Assembly (NCBI GenBank): GCA_046594885.1
Contig: JBKJRD010000067.1
Span: 1-28,283 of the forward strand
Direction: 5' to 3'
Origin: Methylotenera_A sp046594885
GTDB taxonomy: Bacteria > Pseudomonadota > Gammaproteobacteria > Burkholderiales > Methylophilaceae
Length of the DNA stretch: 28,283 bases
The notes under the pieces are model-generated. The model did not search any database. It was not told where the DNA came from and worked only from the letters and a program-made list of their open reading frames with translations. A program made the translations under genes and the position numbers. Every line of letters starts with the position of its first letter. Position 1 is the first letter of the stretch. Below are positions 18,477 to 26,307 of the stretch, one piece after another.

Positions 18477-20183
18477 TTATTTGGGTGCATAACGTTTAAG
18501 CACATATTCGCTCATGCCTTTTGCCAACTCTTCCTCGCCAAAAAACACCGTGCCTATATTATCTTGCTTTAATAATGCAGATTCTTCTTCGTTATGCGTG
18601 TGCAGCACAATTTGTATATCTGGTTTTAATGTTTTGGCAGTCACCACGATTTTTCTAATATCAATGGTATCAGGCGTAGCAATGACCAACATAGATGCAT
18701 TGGCAATATGCGCTTGTATTAACACGTCTGGCTCAGATGCGTCACCTGAAACCGCAGGCAAGCCTTTTTTGCGCAAAGCCTCTACCACCTCACGATTTTC
18801 TTCTGCCACCACAAAAGGAATGTGATTAGCGCTTAACGCAAGCGCAATTCTTTTGCCCACGCGCCCATAACCCACCAACACCACTTGCCCTTCTAGATAT
18901 TTGCGCTCAGTAGTCATTGGTAGTTCGGCATAGGGGTCAATGCGCTTTTCTAAATGTCGGGCTAGGTCTGAAAAGCTAACCAACCATTTTTTAAACGGTT
19001 TAATCATCGAGAATAGCAGGGGATTGATGGCAATAGAAATTAATGCACCAGCCAAAATCAAACTCATGCCTTCTTTTGGCAAAATGCCTAAAGCCATGCC
19101 CAAACCGCCCAAAATAAACGAAAACTCACCAATTTGTGCCAAGCTTGCGGCAACGATTAATGCAGTATTGAGTGGATAACGCAATGCTAATGTAATCAAC
19201 ATGGCGGCTAAAGACTTACCAATCACGATAACCGCCACCACCGCCACCACGCTAAGAGGGTTTTCTAATAAAATGGCTGGTTGAAACAGCATGCCGACTG
19301 AAACGAAAAACAGCACGGCAAATGCATCGCGAAGCGGTAAGGATTCTTCTGCCGCGCGATGGCTGAATTCGGATTCGCGCATCACCATGCCTGCAAAAAA
19401 TGCGCCTAATGCAAACGAAACGCTGAATAACGCCGCTGCGCCATAAGCAATACCAATCGCCGCAGAGACGATTGACAGCGTAAATAATTCTCTTGAACCC
19501 GTTTTGGCAATATGCCATAAAATCCATGGTAACAAACGCTTGCCGACCACTAACATCAACACAATAAAGCCAGTTACTTGCAATAGGGTAAAGCTAATAG
19601 TTTGCCACAAAGGTGCTGCGTAATGTGCTGGCACGTTTTGTTCTGGTATAGTGCCGCCCAAAAGCCCAGCTAATGGCGGCATTAAAACCAATACCAATAC
19701 CATTACTAAGTCTTCAACCAATAACCAACCGACGGCAATTTTGCCGTTCATGCTGTCTAAAACGCCTTTGGACTCCAGCGCTTTTAATAACACTACCGTG
19801 CTGGCGCAAGAAAGCGCTAAACCAAAAATCAAGCCTTCACCAAAAGTCCAACCCCACCAATTAGCCAATGCAATACCAAGTAGCGTGGCGATGGTCATTT
19901 GCACAATTGCGCCAGGGATTGCGATGCGCTTTACTGACATTAAATCATTAATCGAAAAATGTAAGCCCACCCCGAACATGAGTAACATCACGCCAATTTC
20001 AGCTAATTGCGAAGCGATATTAACATCGGCCACAAAACCTGGCGTTGCTGGGCCGATTAAAATGCCGGCTAATAAATAACCAACCAATGCAGGCAATTTG
20101 CATTTTTCAGCGATAAATCCTAAAACCAACGCAAGGCCAAAACCAGCAGCGATGGTGGTAATCAATGTTATGTTGTGATCCAT
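18477..20183 (-). CDS. ybaL: CPA2 cation:proton antiporter with RCK domain, YbaL/Kef type
   Basis: This inner-membrane monovalent cation/proton antiporter has 568 aa, close to the 558 aa of E. coli YbaL. The N-terminal two thirds hold about 12 membrane segments, beginning TTIAAGFGLALVLGFIAEK and including LAEIGVMLLMFGVGLHFS. The C-terminal third is a TrkA-N/RCK nucleotide-binding domain (about residues 432-550) with VVLVGYGRVGKRIA; the GYGRVG loop is at 438-443. Potassium is the probable ion, by family. The gene is preceded by a long intergenic region with inverted repeats and followed by a strong terminator, so it is probably monocistronic. KefB/KefC are alternative names, but the sequence order best fits YbaL. 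Confidence 0.9.
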   Translation of the reverse strand: MDHNITLITTIAAGFGLALVLGFIAEKCKLPALVGYLLAGILIGPATPGFVADVNIASQLAEIGVMLLMFGVGLHFSINDLMSVKRIAIPGAIVQMTIATLLGIALANWWGWTFGEGLIFGLALSCASTVVLLKALESKGVLDSMNGKIAVGWLLVEDLVMVLVLVLMPPLAGLLGGTIPEQNVPAHYAAPLWQTISFTLLQVTGFIVLMLVVGKRLLPWILWHIAKTGSRELFTLSIVSAAIGIAYGAAALFSVSFALGAFFAGMVMRESEFSHRAAEESLPLRDAFAVLFFVSVGMLFQPAILLENPLSVVAVVAVIVIGKSLAAMLITLALRYPLNTALIVAASLAQIGEFSFILGGLGMALGILPKEGMSLILAGALISIAINPLLFSMIKPFKKWLVSFSDLARHLEKRIDPYAELPMTTERKYLEGQVVLVGYGRVGKRIALALSANHIPFVVAEENREVVEALRKKGLPAVSGDASEPDVLIQAHIANASMLVIATPDTIDIRKIVVTAKTLKPDIQIVLHTHNEEESALLKQDNIGTVFFGEEELAKGMSEYVLKRYAPK

Positions 20184-20666
20184 AAAGCCTAACTTTGTTA
20201 ATATAAACAGCTATTTATGTATGTTTTATAGCTGAATATCTGATTTTCATTATAGTCTATGTGATGCTTTAATTTAGTCTGGAAAACGCTTTTAGCGAGT
20301 TAACATTGCGTTTAATTGCTGTTTTTTTATGCCTAGCAATTGACTTAACACATTATTTTCATCTATTTTTTATGCTAAGTTAACTCAATGACTACTTTTC
20401 TCACCATTTGAACGCAATTAAAACTAACAGAATTTTTTCCACACAAAGATGTATTACGTGAAAATTTAGCCTTAAAGCAGCGTTAACCACTCAAATGCCG
20501 AAATATTAACAAGGCATCTCAGTCAATATATAGTCTTTTATAGCGGTAAATTTTGCTCGACTGAATGCGAACACTGCTAAAATTAAGCTATCTTGAAAAA
20601 ACTCAACAAATCCAGCAAAAACACAATGCCTTGTAATGACGATTTAAACGTTTATTTGGCTCATTG
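20184..20666. other. Long AT-rich divergent intergenic region with inverted repeats
   Basis: No convincing gene is seen in these 483 bases between the divergent antiporter and cyclase-like genes. CAGCTAT (20208-20214) and ATAGCTG (20228-20234) form a 7-bp inverted repeat about 25 bases before the antiporter start. AATTGCT (20314-20320) and AGCAATT (20335-20341) form another, and its right arm overlaps TTGACT (20340-20345), a possible plus-strand -35 with TATTTT 18 bases later. Three GTTAAC hexamers are scattered through the region. It probably holds both promoters; a small RNA cannot be excluded. Confidence 0.5.
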
Positions 20667-21857
20667 ATGACTGAACATTTAGACATTATTTCTATCTTCT
20701 GCCATGTATATTTGGATGAAGCTGATTCAACACAAGAAACAGGCGCCGAACAAAAACTGTTTAAAAATCATGTTAACCAGTTATTTAACACCGCTTTTCA
20801 ACACATTGGGCAAACCAATCGCATTATTTTAATTTCTGATCATGGTGCAGCAATTGCCTACAATGGCCCACCTGATGATGCCATGCACATGGCTACTGAG
20901 ATGTTAAATGGAATTTTGATCGATAACAAACAGGGTAAAGCCACTTTGTCTGCAAGCGTCGGTGTTCACTTGCATTCTGTAGAAGTGGTGAACGATTTTA
21001 CTGAACAACCCAATATGATTGGCAACGGCATTTGCACTGCAAGGCGCATGGCGGCTAAGGCTAAGCCCAATCAAATTGCAGTTTCTAGTGCTTATTATGA
21101 AAATATATCACTTTATAATCAATCTCTTGCAACAGTTTTTTATAGTGATTTCGATAAACATGAACAGCACGTGTTGCAATATCAATCTTATTTGGCAGCT
21201 AGCATTAAAGATGAACCGACTGACATTACGCCGCTACATCTAGACCAGCCATTCACATTACCAGCAGCGCAGCCATCGTTAGTTTTAAGTAAATTTCCAA
21301 GCCCTAGCCCCATGCAATATGCACTTGCTAGCTTGTTGATAATTGCCCTGTTTTTGAGCGTTAAGTTGATCAAAGCCCCATTGCCGACTGAAATGATTAA
21401 AGCATCGCCTGTTAAAGCATCGCTAGAAAAGAGCAAAAAAACCCCGTCTTTTAAATCTAAAACATCAGAACCCAAAATATTAGAACCTATAACATCTGAA
21501 CCTAAAACATTGTCCAGCACAGACTATACCAATGACGCAGATAATCAATTAACGCCAGCGAATAAGTTAAATACTGCACTAGAAAAAAACCAAGTCAAAC
21601 AAAAACCAAAAATTAACCCTGATGCTAATGTTGGGACTAATGCTAATTCTAATCCTAATCCTGATGCTAAGCCTGATGCTAAGCCTGTTGTCAAGGCTGA
21701 TGTTAAGCCTAAAGCCAAATCTCAGTCTAAGCCTGAAGCTAAAAAAAACAATACTAAGGAAATTTTAAGCTGGGAAATGCTCAAGAAAAGTTTTAAGCAG
21801 GGCAAAAAACTCGAATGTACACAAGCAGAAAAAGCCATGAATCAATGTCGTGATTAG
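20667..21857 (+). CDS. Membrane-anchored protein with degenerate class III cyclase-like domain
   Basis: The 396-residue protein has a soluble N-terminal domain (about residues 7-175) resembling class III adenylate/guanylate cyclases: RIILISDHGAAIAYNGPPDDAM (51-72), LSASVGVHLHSVEVVND and GICTARRMAAKAKPNQIAVSS (121-141). The GDG metal motif is SDHG (57-60), and the usual Asn in the NxxxR motif is Cys123 while Arg127 remains, so catalysis is doubtful. One membrane segment follows (about 217-235). The tail is a Lys/Pro/Ala/Ser-rich repetitive stretch ending in ECTQAEKAMNQCRD with Cys384 and Cys394. Topology with the cyclase-like domain inside and the tail in the periplasm is inferred. A TTG codon at 20664 precedes the ATG in frame; the ribosome site is weak. 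The biological role is unknown. Confidence 0.75.
   Translation: MTEHLDIISIFCHVYLDEADSTQETGAEQKLFKNHVNQLFNTAFQHIGQTNRIILISDHGAAIAYNGPPDDAMHMATEMLNGILIDNKQGKATLSASVGVHLHSVEVVNDFTEQPNMIGNGICTARRMAAKAKPNQIAVSSAYYENISLYNQSLATVFYSDFDKHEQHVLQYQSYLAASIKDEPTDITPLHLDQPFTLPAAQPSLVLSKFPSPSPMQYALASLLIIALFLSVKLIKAPLPTEMIKASPVKASLEKSKKTPSFKSKTSEPKILEPITSEPKTLSSTDYTNDADNQLTPANKLNTALEKNQVKQKPKINPDANVGTNANSNPNPDAKPDAKPVVKADVKPKAKSQSKPEAKKNNTKEILSWEMLKKSFKQGKKLECTQAEKAMNQCRD
21618..21750 (+). repeat. Low-complexity coding repeat in the cyclase-like protein
   Basis: Imperfect 6- and 12-base units of the type CCTGATGCTAAG recur here. Two exact 12-base copies are in tandem at 21660-21671 and 21672-21683. They encode Pro-Asp-Ala-Lys and variants (Asn-Pro, Lys-Pro, Lys-Ala). 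The unit length is a multiple of three, so copy number can change without breaking the frame. Confidence 0.7.
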
Positions 21858-22061
21858 TTTGATGTTGACAGCAATGTTCACCGATAAACTTTTAATAGCA
21901 GTTCATTGCTTTTACCAGTGAATAATACTTAAAAACTGTTTGAATATACACAGTGAGATATTTTCTGCTGCAAGCACAGTTTGCTTTAGCCTATTCAATC
22001 ATCCATCAAAAAAAACAGCAAAATTGAAAAAATAAGCAACACGGATTTTTAAAAATAAATG

Positions 22062-22820
22062 CTAAGTCAAAATCTCATCAATATCTGGCAGGTTTTTCAA
22101 ATGCTTGGCTTCTGTCGATAGAATTTGCGTGTAAGTATCTTTGTCTGCTTGATAACATAAGCACGATGCCGCTCTTAAGCCTTTTGTATCATGAATAATC
22201 ATATTGCCTCGGCTATAACTAATTAACTGCTGACGCTGCAATGAACCAGCTGCTTTGGTCACACCAACCCTGCGCACACCCAACATCTGGCTTAATAGTT
22301 CTTGCGTAATATGCAGTTCATTGGATTGTGATCGATCTTGAAACATCAGCAATAGGCGGGCTAAACGTTTTTCTAATACATGGAATAGGTTACAAGCGGC
22401 GGTTTGTAATAATTGATTATAAGTCACAAAAACATAGCGTCTAAGCAGTGCGTTTAACGCTGGGTTATGATCTATTTTTTGAATAAAGTCTGCAGTGGGA
22501 ATGCGTAATGCAAAGCCTGATTTTTGCACCACGGCACGGCAAGAGGTGGTATCTACACCTAACACCAAATTAAAACACAGCATGCCTTCGTTGCCGATTA
22601 AAGTAATCATTAAATCTTGACTACCAGCTATTTTTTTCTCCCAAGAAATAATGCCTTCTAAAGGGAAATACACATATTGAATCGTGTCGCCTTGATTACC
22701 GACAATGTTGCCCACTGTAAGGTCAACCACTTCACATCGGTCAATAAATTCAGAGCGTAAATCTTGATTTAAACAATTTAATAATTGATTACTACCAATT
22801 GGAGCTTGTAATTGTGACAT
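22062..22820 (-). CDS. Crp/Fnr family transcriptional regulator (first copy)
   Basis: This 252-aa regulator has an N-terminal cyclic-nucleotide-binding-like beta barrel (about residues 15-115) and a C-terminal winged helix (about 171-210, ITQELLSQMLGVRRVGVTKAAGSLQ). The cysteine pattern of Fnr [4Fe-4S] proteins is absent, and the phosphate-binding cassette of cAMP-binding Crp is not evident, so the signal is unknown. The end carries Cys220-Leu-Cys222 in ASCLCYQ, shared in form with the second copy further on. ATG at 22820 has AAGGAT about 8 bases upstream. It is divergent from the superoxide dismutase gene across 311 bases that contain two inverted repeats, so it may regulate itself and that gene. 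Confidence 0.9.
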   Translation of the reverse strand: MSQLQAPIGSNQLLNCLNQDLRSEFIDRCEVVDLTVGNIVGNQGDTIQYVYFPLEGIISWEKKIAGSQDLMITLIGNEGMLCFNLVLGVDTTSCRAVVQKSGFALRIPTADFIQKIDHNPALNALLRRYVFVTYNQLLQTAACNLFHVLEKRLARLLLMFQDRSQSNELHITQELLSQMLGVRRVGVTKAAGSLQRQQLISYSRGNMIIHDTKGLRAASCLCYQADKDTYTQILSTEAKHLKNLPDIDEILT

Positions 22821-22936
22821 GTAATTTATCCTTTATTTTTATTGGCGCTGTAATGTTTATAAAAACGCAACAGGCGGCAAAAGGAAAATTCACTAGATGT
22901 CCAAATGTCGGAGGCTACAAAGAGTTTCACTAATTA

Positions 22937-22959
22937 AGATATGCTTAACAAACATATCT
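22937..22959. promoter_or_regulatory. Inverted repeat AGATATG-N9-CATATCT
   Basis: A perfect 7-bp inverted repeat with a 9-base spacer lies between the divergent regulator and superoxide dismutase genes, about 117 bases upstream of the regulator start. It could be an operator for a dimeric regulator. The identity of any binding protein is unknown. Confidence 0.4.
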
Positions 22960-23017
22960 ATCTGTTCGCCAACCAACTTAATGCAGTTTAATTTAATTAA
23001 TCTGCTAATCAGCACTA

Positions 23018-23033
23018 TGTGCGCTTTCGCACA
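23018..23033. promoter_or_regulatory. CRP-family-like operator TGTGCG-CTTT-CGCACA
   Basis: This perfect 16-base palindrome reads TGTGC-N6-GCACA, the same architecture as E. coli CRP sites (TGTGA-N6-TCACA). It lies in the gap beside a Crp/Fnr gene. Its centre is about 67 bases upstream of the transcription start predicted for the superoxide dismutase. Binding is inferred from form and position. Confidence 0.5.
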
Positions 23034-23057
23034 CAAATATTTAAATAGGGCTATGTG

Positions 23058-23086
23058 TTGAAACGCACTGACTTAAGGTATTTATT
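23058..23086 (+). promoter_or_regulatory. Possible superoxide dismutase promoter
   Basis: TTGAAA (23058-23063) is followed after 17 bases by TTTATT (23081-23086), a weak -10, ahead of the superoxide dismutase start at 23132. The match is modest and the region is AT-rich. Confidence 0.3.
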
Positions 23087-23131
23087 GGTGTAATTTTCTA
23101 ACTTAATTAACTTAAATTCCAAAGCTAAATT

Positions 23132-23869
23132 ATGTTAACTACATCCATAAACCAGTCATTTGCATCGTTAAAAAAACCAGCGTTAGATTTAGAGCCTAAA
23201 AGGCATCATTTACCAGCGTTAACCTATGATTACGCCGCTTTAGAGCCATATATTGACCAGCGCACGATGATATTGCATCACAATAACCATCATGCAAGTT
23301 ATGTTAAAAAACTCAACCATGCCTTAGAGCGTTATCCTGAATTCCACGATAAATCAGCAGCCTGGCTTTTGTGCAATGTAGCGCAACTGCCAGCATCCAT
23401 TCAAACCGCCGTGCATGATAATGCTGGCGGCCATTTGAATCACAGTATGTTTTGGCACGCCATTAAGCCATTTAGCATCAATGAGCCTAAAGGCGTGTTA
23501 CGCGAAGCCATTAATCGTGATTTTGGCAGTCTGGCAGAGTTTAAAAAAGTGTTTGAAGAGCAGGGCGCCAAGATTTTTGGATCAGGCTGGGTATGGCTGG
23601 TATGCAGTTTAAAAAATGGCGCCAATTTGCAGGTGATGACTACGTCAGGTCATGACAATCCGTTAATGCAAAACCTTCTGCCTATTTTGTTAAATGACGC
23701 ATGGGAGCACGCTTATTATTTGCGCTATGAAAATCGCCGCCCAGACTACTTAAAAGCCTGGTGGTCTGTTGTTAATTGGGATCAAGCTTCGGCTAACTTT
23801 GAAAAAAGATCACAATCGGTAGCAGATATTCTGGCAGCAGAAAATGCTATTTTTAACGACATCAATTAA
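23132..23869 (+). CDS. Fe/Mn-family superoxide dismutase with His outer-sphere residue
   Basis: This enzyme would dismutate superoxide to oxygen and hydrogen peroxide. The 245-aa protein carries all four metal ligands of the family: His49 (ILHHNNHH), His104 (GGHLNHSMFW), Asp189 and His193 (NDAWEHAYYL). The layout GGH before the second ligand is Mn-type, but the Gln of Mn enzymes (NQDxPL) is His174 here (TSGHDNPLM), as in Mycobacterium tuberculosis Fe-SOD. Metal choice is therefore uncertain. About 25 residues precede the usual start of the fold (HHLPALTYDY); they are neither hydrophobic nor a recognisable signal peptide, and no later in-frame ATG, GTG or TTG offers a shorter start. A CsbD-like gene follows 73 bases downstream. 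Confidence 0.92.
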   Translation: MLTTSINQSFASLKKPALDLEPKRHHLPALTYDYAALEPYIDQRTMILHHNNHHASYVKKLNHALERYPEFHDKSAAWLLCNVAQLPASIQTAVHDNAGGHLNHSMFWHAIKPFSINEPKGVLREAINRDFGSLAEFKKVFEEQGAKIFGSGWVWLVCSLKNGANLQVMTTSGHDNPLMQNLLPILLNDAWEHAYYLRYENRRPDYLKAWWSVVNWDQASANFEKRSQSVADILAAENAIFNDIN

Positions 23870-23942
23870 AAAATAGTGATTATTAACGTAACAAAAACGG
23901 GCAAAATATTCAACCTAAAATGCTTTTCTGGAGGCCGACAAA

Positions 23943-24158
23943 ATGGACTGGGATTTGATTGAAAGTAATTGGAATCTTTATAAAGGTAATATTCAGCAAC
24001 ATTGGGATAATTTGACCGATGGTCAGCTAGACATGATTGCAGGCAAGCGCGAGCATTTGACTGGAAAAATACAAGTGATGTATGGCATTGAAAAAATTGA
24101 GGCAGAGAATCAGTTATCAGATTGGCAAGCCAATCAGGTAAGCAGTGATAACCATTGA
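23943..24158 (+). CDS. CsbD-like general stress protein
   Basis: The 71-aa protein fits the CsbD family: WNLYKGNIQQHWDNLTDGQLDMIAGKREHLTGKIQ has the WxxxKG...W..LTD..L....G.R..L.GK.Q pattern. CsbD of Bacillus subtilis belongs to the sigma-B stress regulon; the molecular function is unknown. The start is firm: GGAGG at 23930-23934 lies 8 bases before ATG, the best ribosome site in the window. It could be cotranscribed with the superoxide dismutase, but 73 bases separate them and a separate promoter is possible. Confidence 0.9.
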   Translation: MDWDLIESNWNLYKGNIQQHWDNLTDGQLDMIAGKREHLTGKIQVMYGIEKIEAENQLSDWQANQVSSDNH

Positions 24159-24219
24159 TCAAGTGATTGCCGTTTAGCAGTAATTCAATTTAAAAGCGAG
24201 TGAATATGAGCATTCACTT

Positions 24220-24256
24220 AGCAGAACTTAACCTTATAAACAGCTTAAGTTTTGCT
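24220..24256. terminator. Imperfect inverted repeat between convergent genes
   Basis: Positions 24220-24231 pair with 24245-24256 over 12 bp with one mismatch, around a 13-base loop (arms contain AACTTAA and TTAAGTT). It lies between the CsbD-like gene and the minus-strand GGDEF-EAL gene. No T-run follows on either strand, so a terminator role is only suggested by place and by likeness to the hairpins at 15866 and 18363. Confidence 0.4.
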
Positions 24257-24303
24257 GATTATGTTCTGCAGATTCAATTTTAAGCAGCACAAGGCCTAAA
24301 GCG

Positions 24304-26196
24304 TTACATTAAAATATTTGCTTGTTGATTGCTATTTACCCGTATATGTTTTTTTGAAAGTAGGGTTTCAAAATTATCTGCAGCTGATGGATGGCTAAAC
24401 AAGAAACCTTGACCTTGTTCGCAATGATACGATTTTAGGAAATTGAATTGGTTAAGTGTTTCAATTCCTTCAGCCACCACTTTTAATTTTAGGCTATTGG
24501 ACATGCAAATAATCGCGTTAACAACCGTTCCATCATCGTTAGCAGACGCGATGTTTTGTACAAACGATTGATCAATTTTAAGCCCATCAATGGGAAAACG
24601 CTGTAAATAACTCAAGCTAGAATAACCAGTACCGAAATCATCGACGACCAATTTAACGCCTATTTGTTTTAACTGCTGCAAAATATGCATGCTGCATTCC
24701 GCATCGTGCATCAAAATACTTTCGGCAATTTCAAGCTCTAAAAACTCGGCTGCTAATCTTGTTTCAATCAAAGTGGCACGTACACCCTCTACAAAATCTT
24801 TATGTAAAAACTCTTGTGCAGAAATGTTAACAGCGACGGTGATGTCAGGCGTTCCTGCTTTTTGCCAGCGTTTAATTTGTAAGCAGGCTTCTCGCATTAC
24901 CCAGCGGCCAATGGGCACAATTAAGCCAGAAACCTCAGCTACTGGCACGAAAATATTCGGCAACACTTCGCCCCATTCATCATGTTGCCAGCGCAATAAA
25001 GCTTCTGCGCCAATAATTTCGCCAGAGGCAAGATTGACTTTTGGCTGATAATTTAAGGTAAATTGTTGCTTTTCTAATGCGCTTTTTAGGTTGTTTTCAA
25101 TGGTTAAGTGCGCCAAGGCAGCTGCATTCATATCGGATATAAAAAACTGATAATTGTTACGACCTTTCGTTTTGGCAGAGTACATGGCGGTATCAGCGCT
25201 TTTTAGCAGGGTTTCAGCATCAGTGCCATCGGTAGGGTACATGCTCACCCCTATACTAATCGTGATATTTAATTGATGTTTGCCAAAGCTATGTACAGTT
25301 TTCATCTCGTCTAATATTTTTCGCGCAATGATGATTGCATCTTCTGTATTTTTAATTTCGGATAATAAAATCGCAAATTCATCACCACCTTGGCGACTCA
25401 CCGTGTCACTTTCTCGCACGCAATGTTGCAGGCGTTTAGTCACCGATTGCAACAACTTATCGCCGATAGCATGGCCAAGCCTATCATTGATTTTTTTAAA
25501 ATGGTCTAAATCCAAAAAAAGGATAGCAAGCTGCGTTTGGTTACGATTAGCGAGTGTAATCGCCTGCGCTATGCGGTCGTTCAGCAACATGCGATTGGGT
25601 AAATTGGTTAAGAAATCATGTTGTGCCGAATAAGACATTTTTTTTGCCATGGCATTTGCTGCTCCAACATCATGAAATACCACCACCACACCCGTTAATT
25701 TGCCTTCCCGGTCGTGTATAGGCGCAGTTGAATCCTCAATTGGCACTTCAGAGCCATCGCGTTTAATTAACACGGTATCGGGTGCCAGTACTCTGGGTCT
25801 ATCTATCTGTATGACAAGGCCAAAAGGATTAAAAGCGGGCTTACGCGTGACGGCATTAATAATATTAAAGACGCTATTGATTGGCTTGCCGATTGCTTCT
25901 TCGCGCGTCCAACCAGTTAACTTTTCTGCGGCAATATTCAAATAGGTGATATTGCAATTAATGTCTGAACAAATCACTGCGTCACCAATTGAATTGAGTG
26001 CAGTTTCAGCCAGAAATTTATCTTTTTGGGTCGATGTGATGTGATGTGATTCGTCTGTAAAAGCAGACTTATGCTTGCCGTTGCCATTAATAGTGTTATC
26101 TGGCGTAATTGCTTTACTTTCAAAATCAGCTTTAACTTGAGACTGTTTATTTTTATTTGGTAAGCTAATTATTGAACGAATTGATTTTATTTGCAT
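24304..26196 (-). CDS. Cytosolic PAS-GGDEF-EAL c-di-GMP enzyme
   Basis: The 630-aa protein has no membrane segment. After a polar N-terminus (about residues 1-58) comes a PAS domain (about 60-178, AVICSDINCNITYLNIAAE and the HDREGKLTGVVVVFHDV end), then GGDEF (about 190-355) and EAL (about 368-620). GGDEF is at 270-274 and the RxxD inhibitory site (RESD) at 261-264. The EAL domain keeps EAL (398-400), VAVNIS, EIAES, DDFGTGYS, KIDQSF, EGIET and GQGFL, so both synthesis and hydrolysis of c-di-GMP look possible. I prefer ATG at 26196; the frame also opens at a TTG at 26214 with no better ribosome site. No haem or flavin ligand can be assigned in the PAS domain by eye. Confidence 0.92.
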   Translation of the reverse strand: MQIKSIRSIISLPNKNKQSQVKADFESKAITPDNTINGNGKHKSAFTDESHHITSTQKDKFLAETALNSIGDAVICSDINCNITYLNIAAEKLTGWTREEAIGKPINSVFNIINAVTRKPAFNPFGLVIQIDRPRVLAPDTVLIKRDGSEVPIEDSTAPIHDREGKLTGVVVVFHDVGAANAMAKKMSYSAQHDFLTNLPNRMLLNDRIAQAITLANRNQTQLAILFLDLDHFKKINDRLGHAIGDKLLQSVTKRLQHCVRESDTVSRQGGDEFAILLSEIKNTEDAIIIARKILDEMKTVHSFGKHQLNITISIGVSMYPTDGTDAETLLKSADTAMYSAKTKGRNNYQFFISDMNAAALAHLTIENNLKSALEKQQFTLNYQPKVNLASGEIIGAEALLRWQHDEWGEVLPNIFVPVAEVSGLIVPIGRWVMREACLQIKRWQKAGTPDITVAVNISAQEFLHKDFVEGVRATLIETRLAAEFLELEIAESILMHDAECSMHILQQLKQIGVKLVVDDFGTGYSSLSYLQRFPIDGLKIDQSFVQNIASANDDGTVVNAIICMSNSLKLKVVAEGIETLNQFNFLKSYHCEQGQGFLFSHPSAADNFETLLSKKHIRVNSNQQANILM

Positions 26197-26307
26197 GATT
26201 TTTTCACATTTCAATCTGATTTACATCAATAACAATTAATTATCAGTAAATAAAAAAATGCTGTCTGTTGTTTACCCAACATAGCAAATTTGGGCCATTT
26301 TATCGTG

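Noticed and set aside
19651..20079. A 142-codon plus-strand frame opposite the antiporter
   Set aside because: It is antisense to membrane segments of a well-conserved protein and has low-complexity content typical of a shadow frame.
21858..22061. Possible terminator between the cyclase-like gene and the first Crp/Fnr gene
   Set aside because: The 204 bases are AT-rich with scattered A and T runs but no stable stem that I can find.
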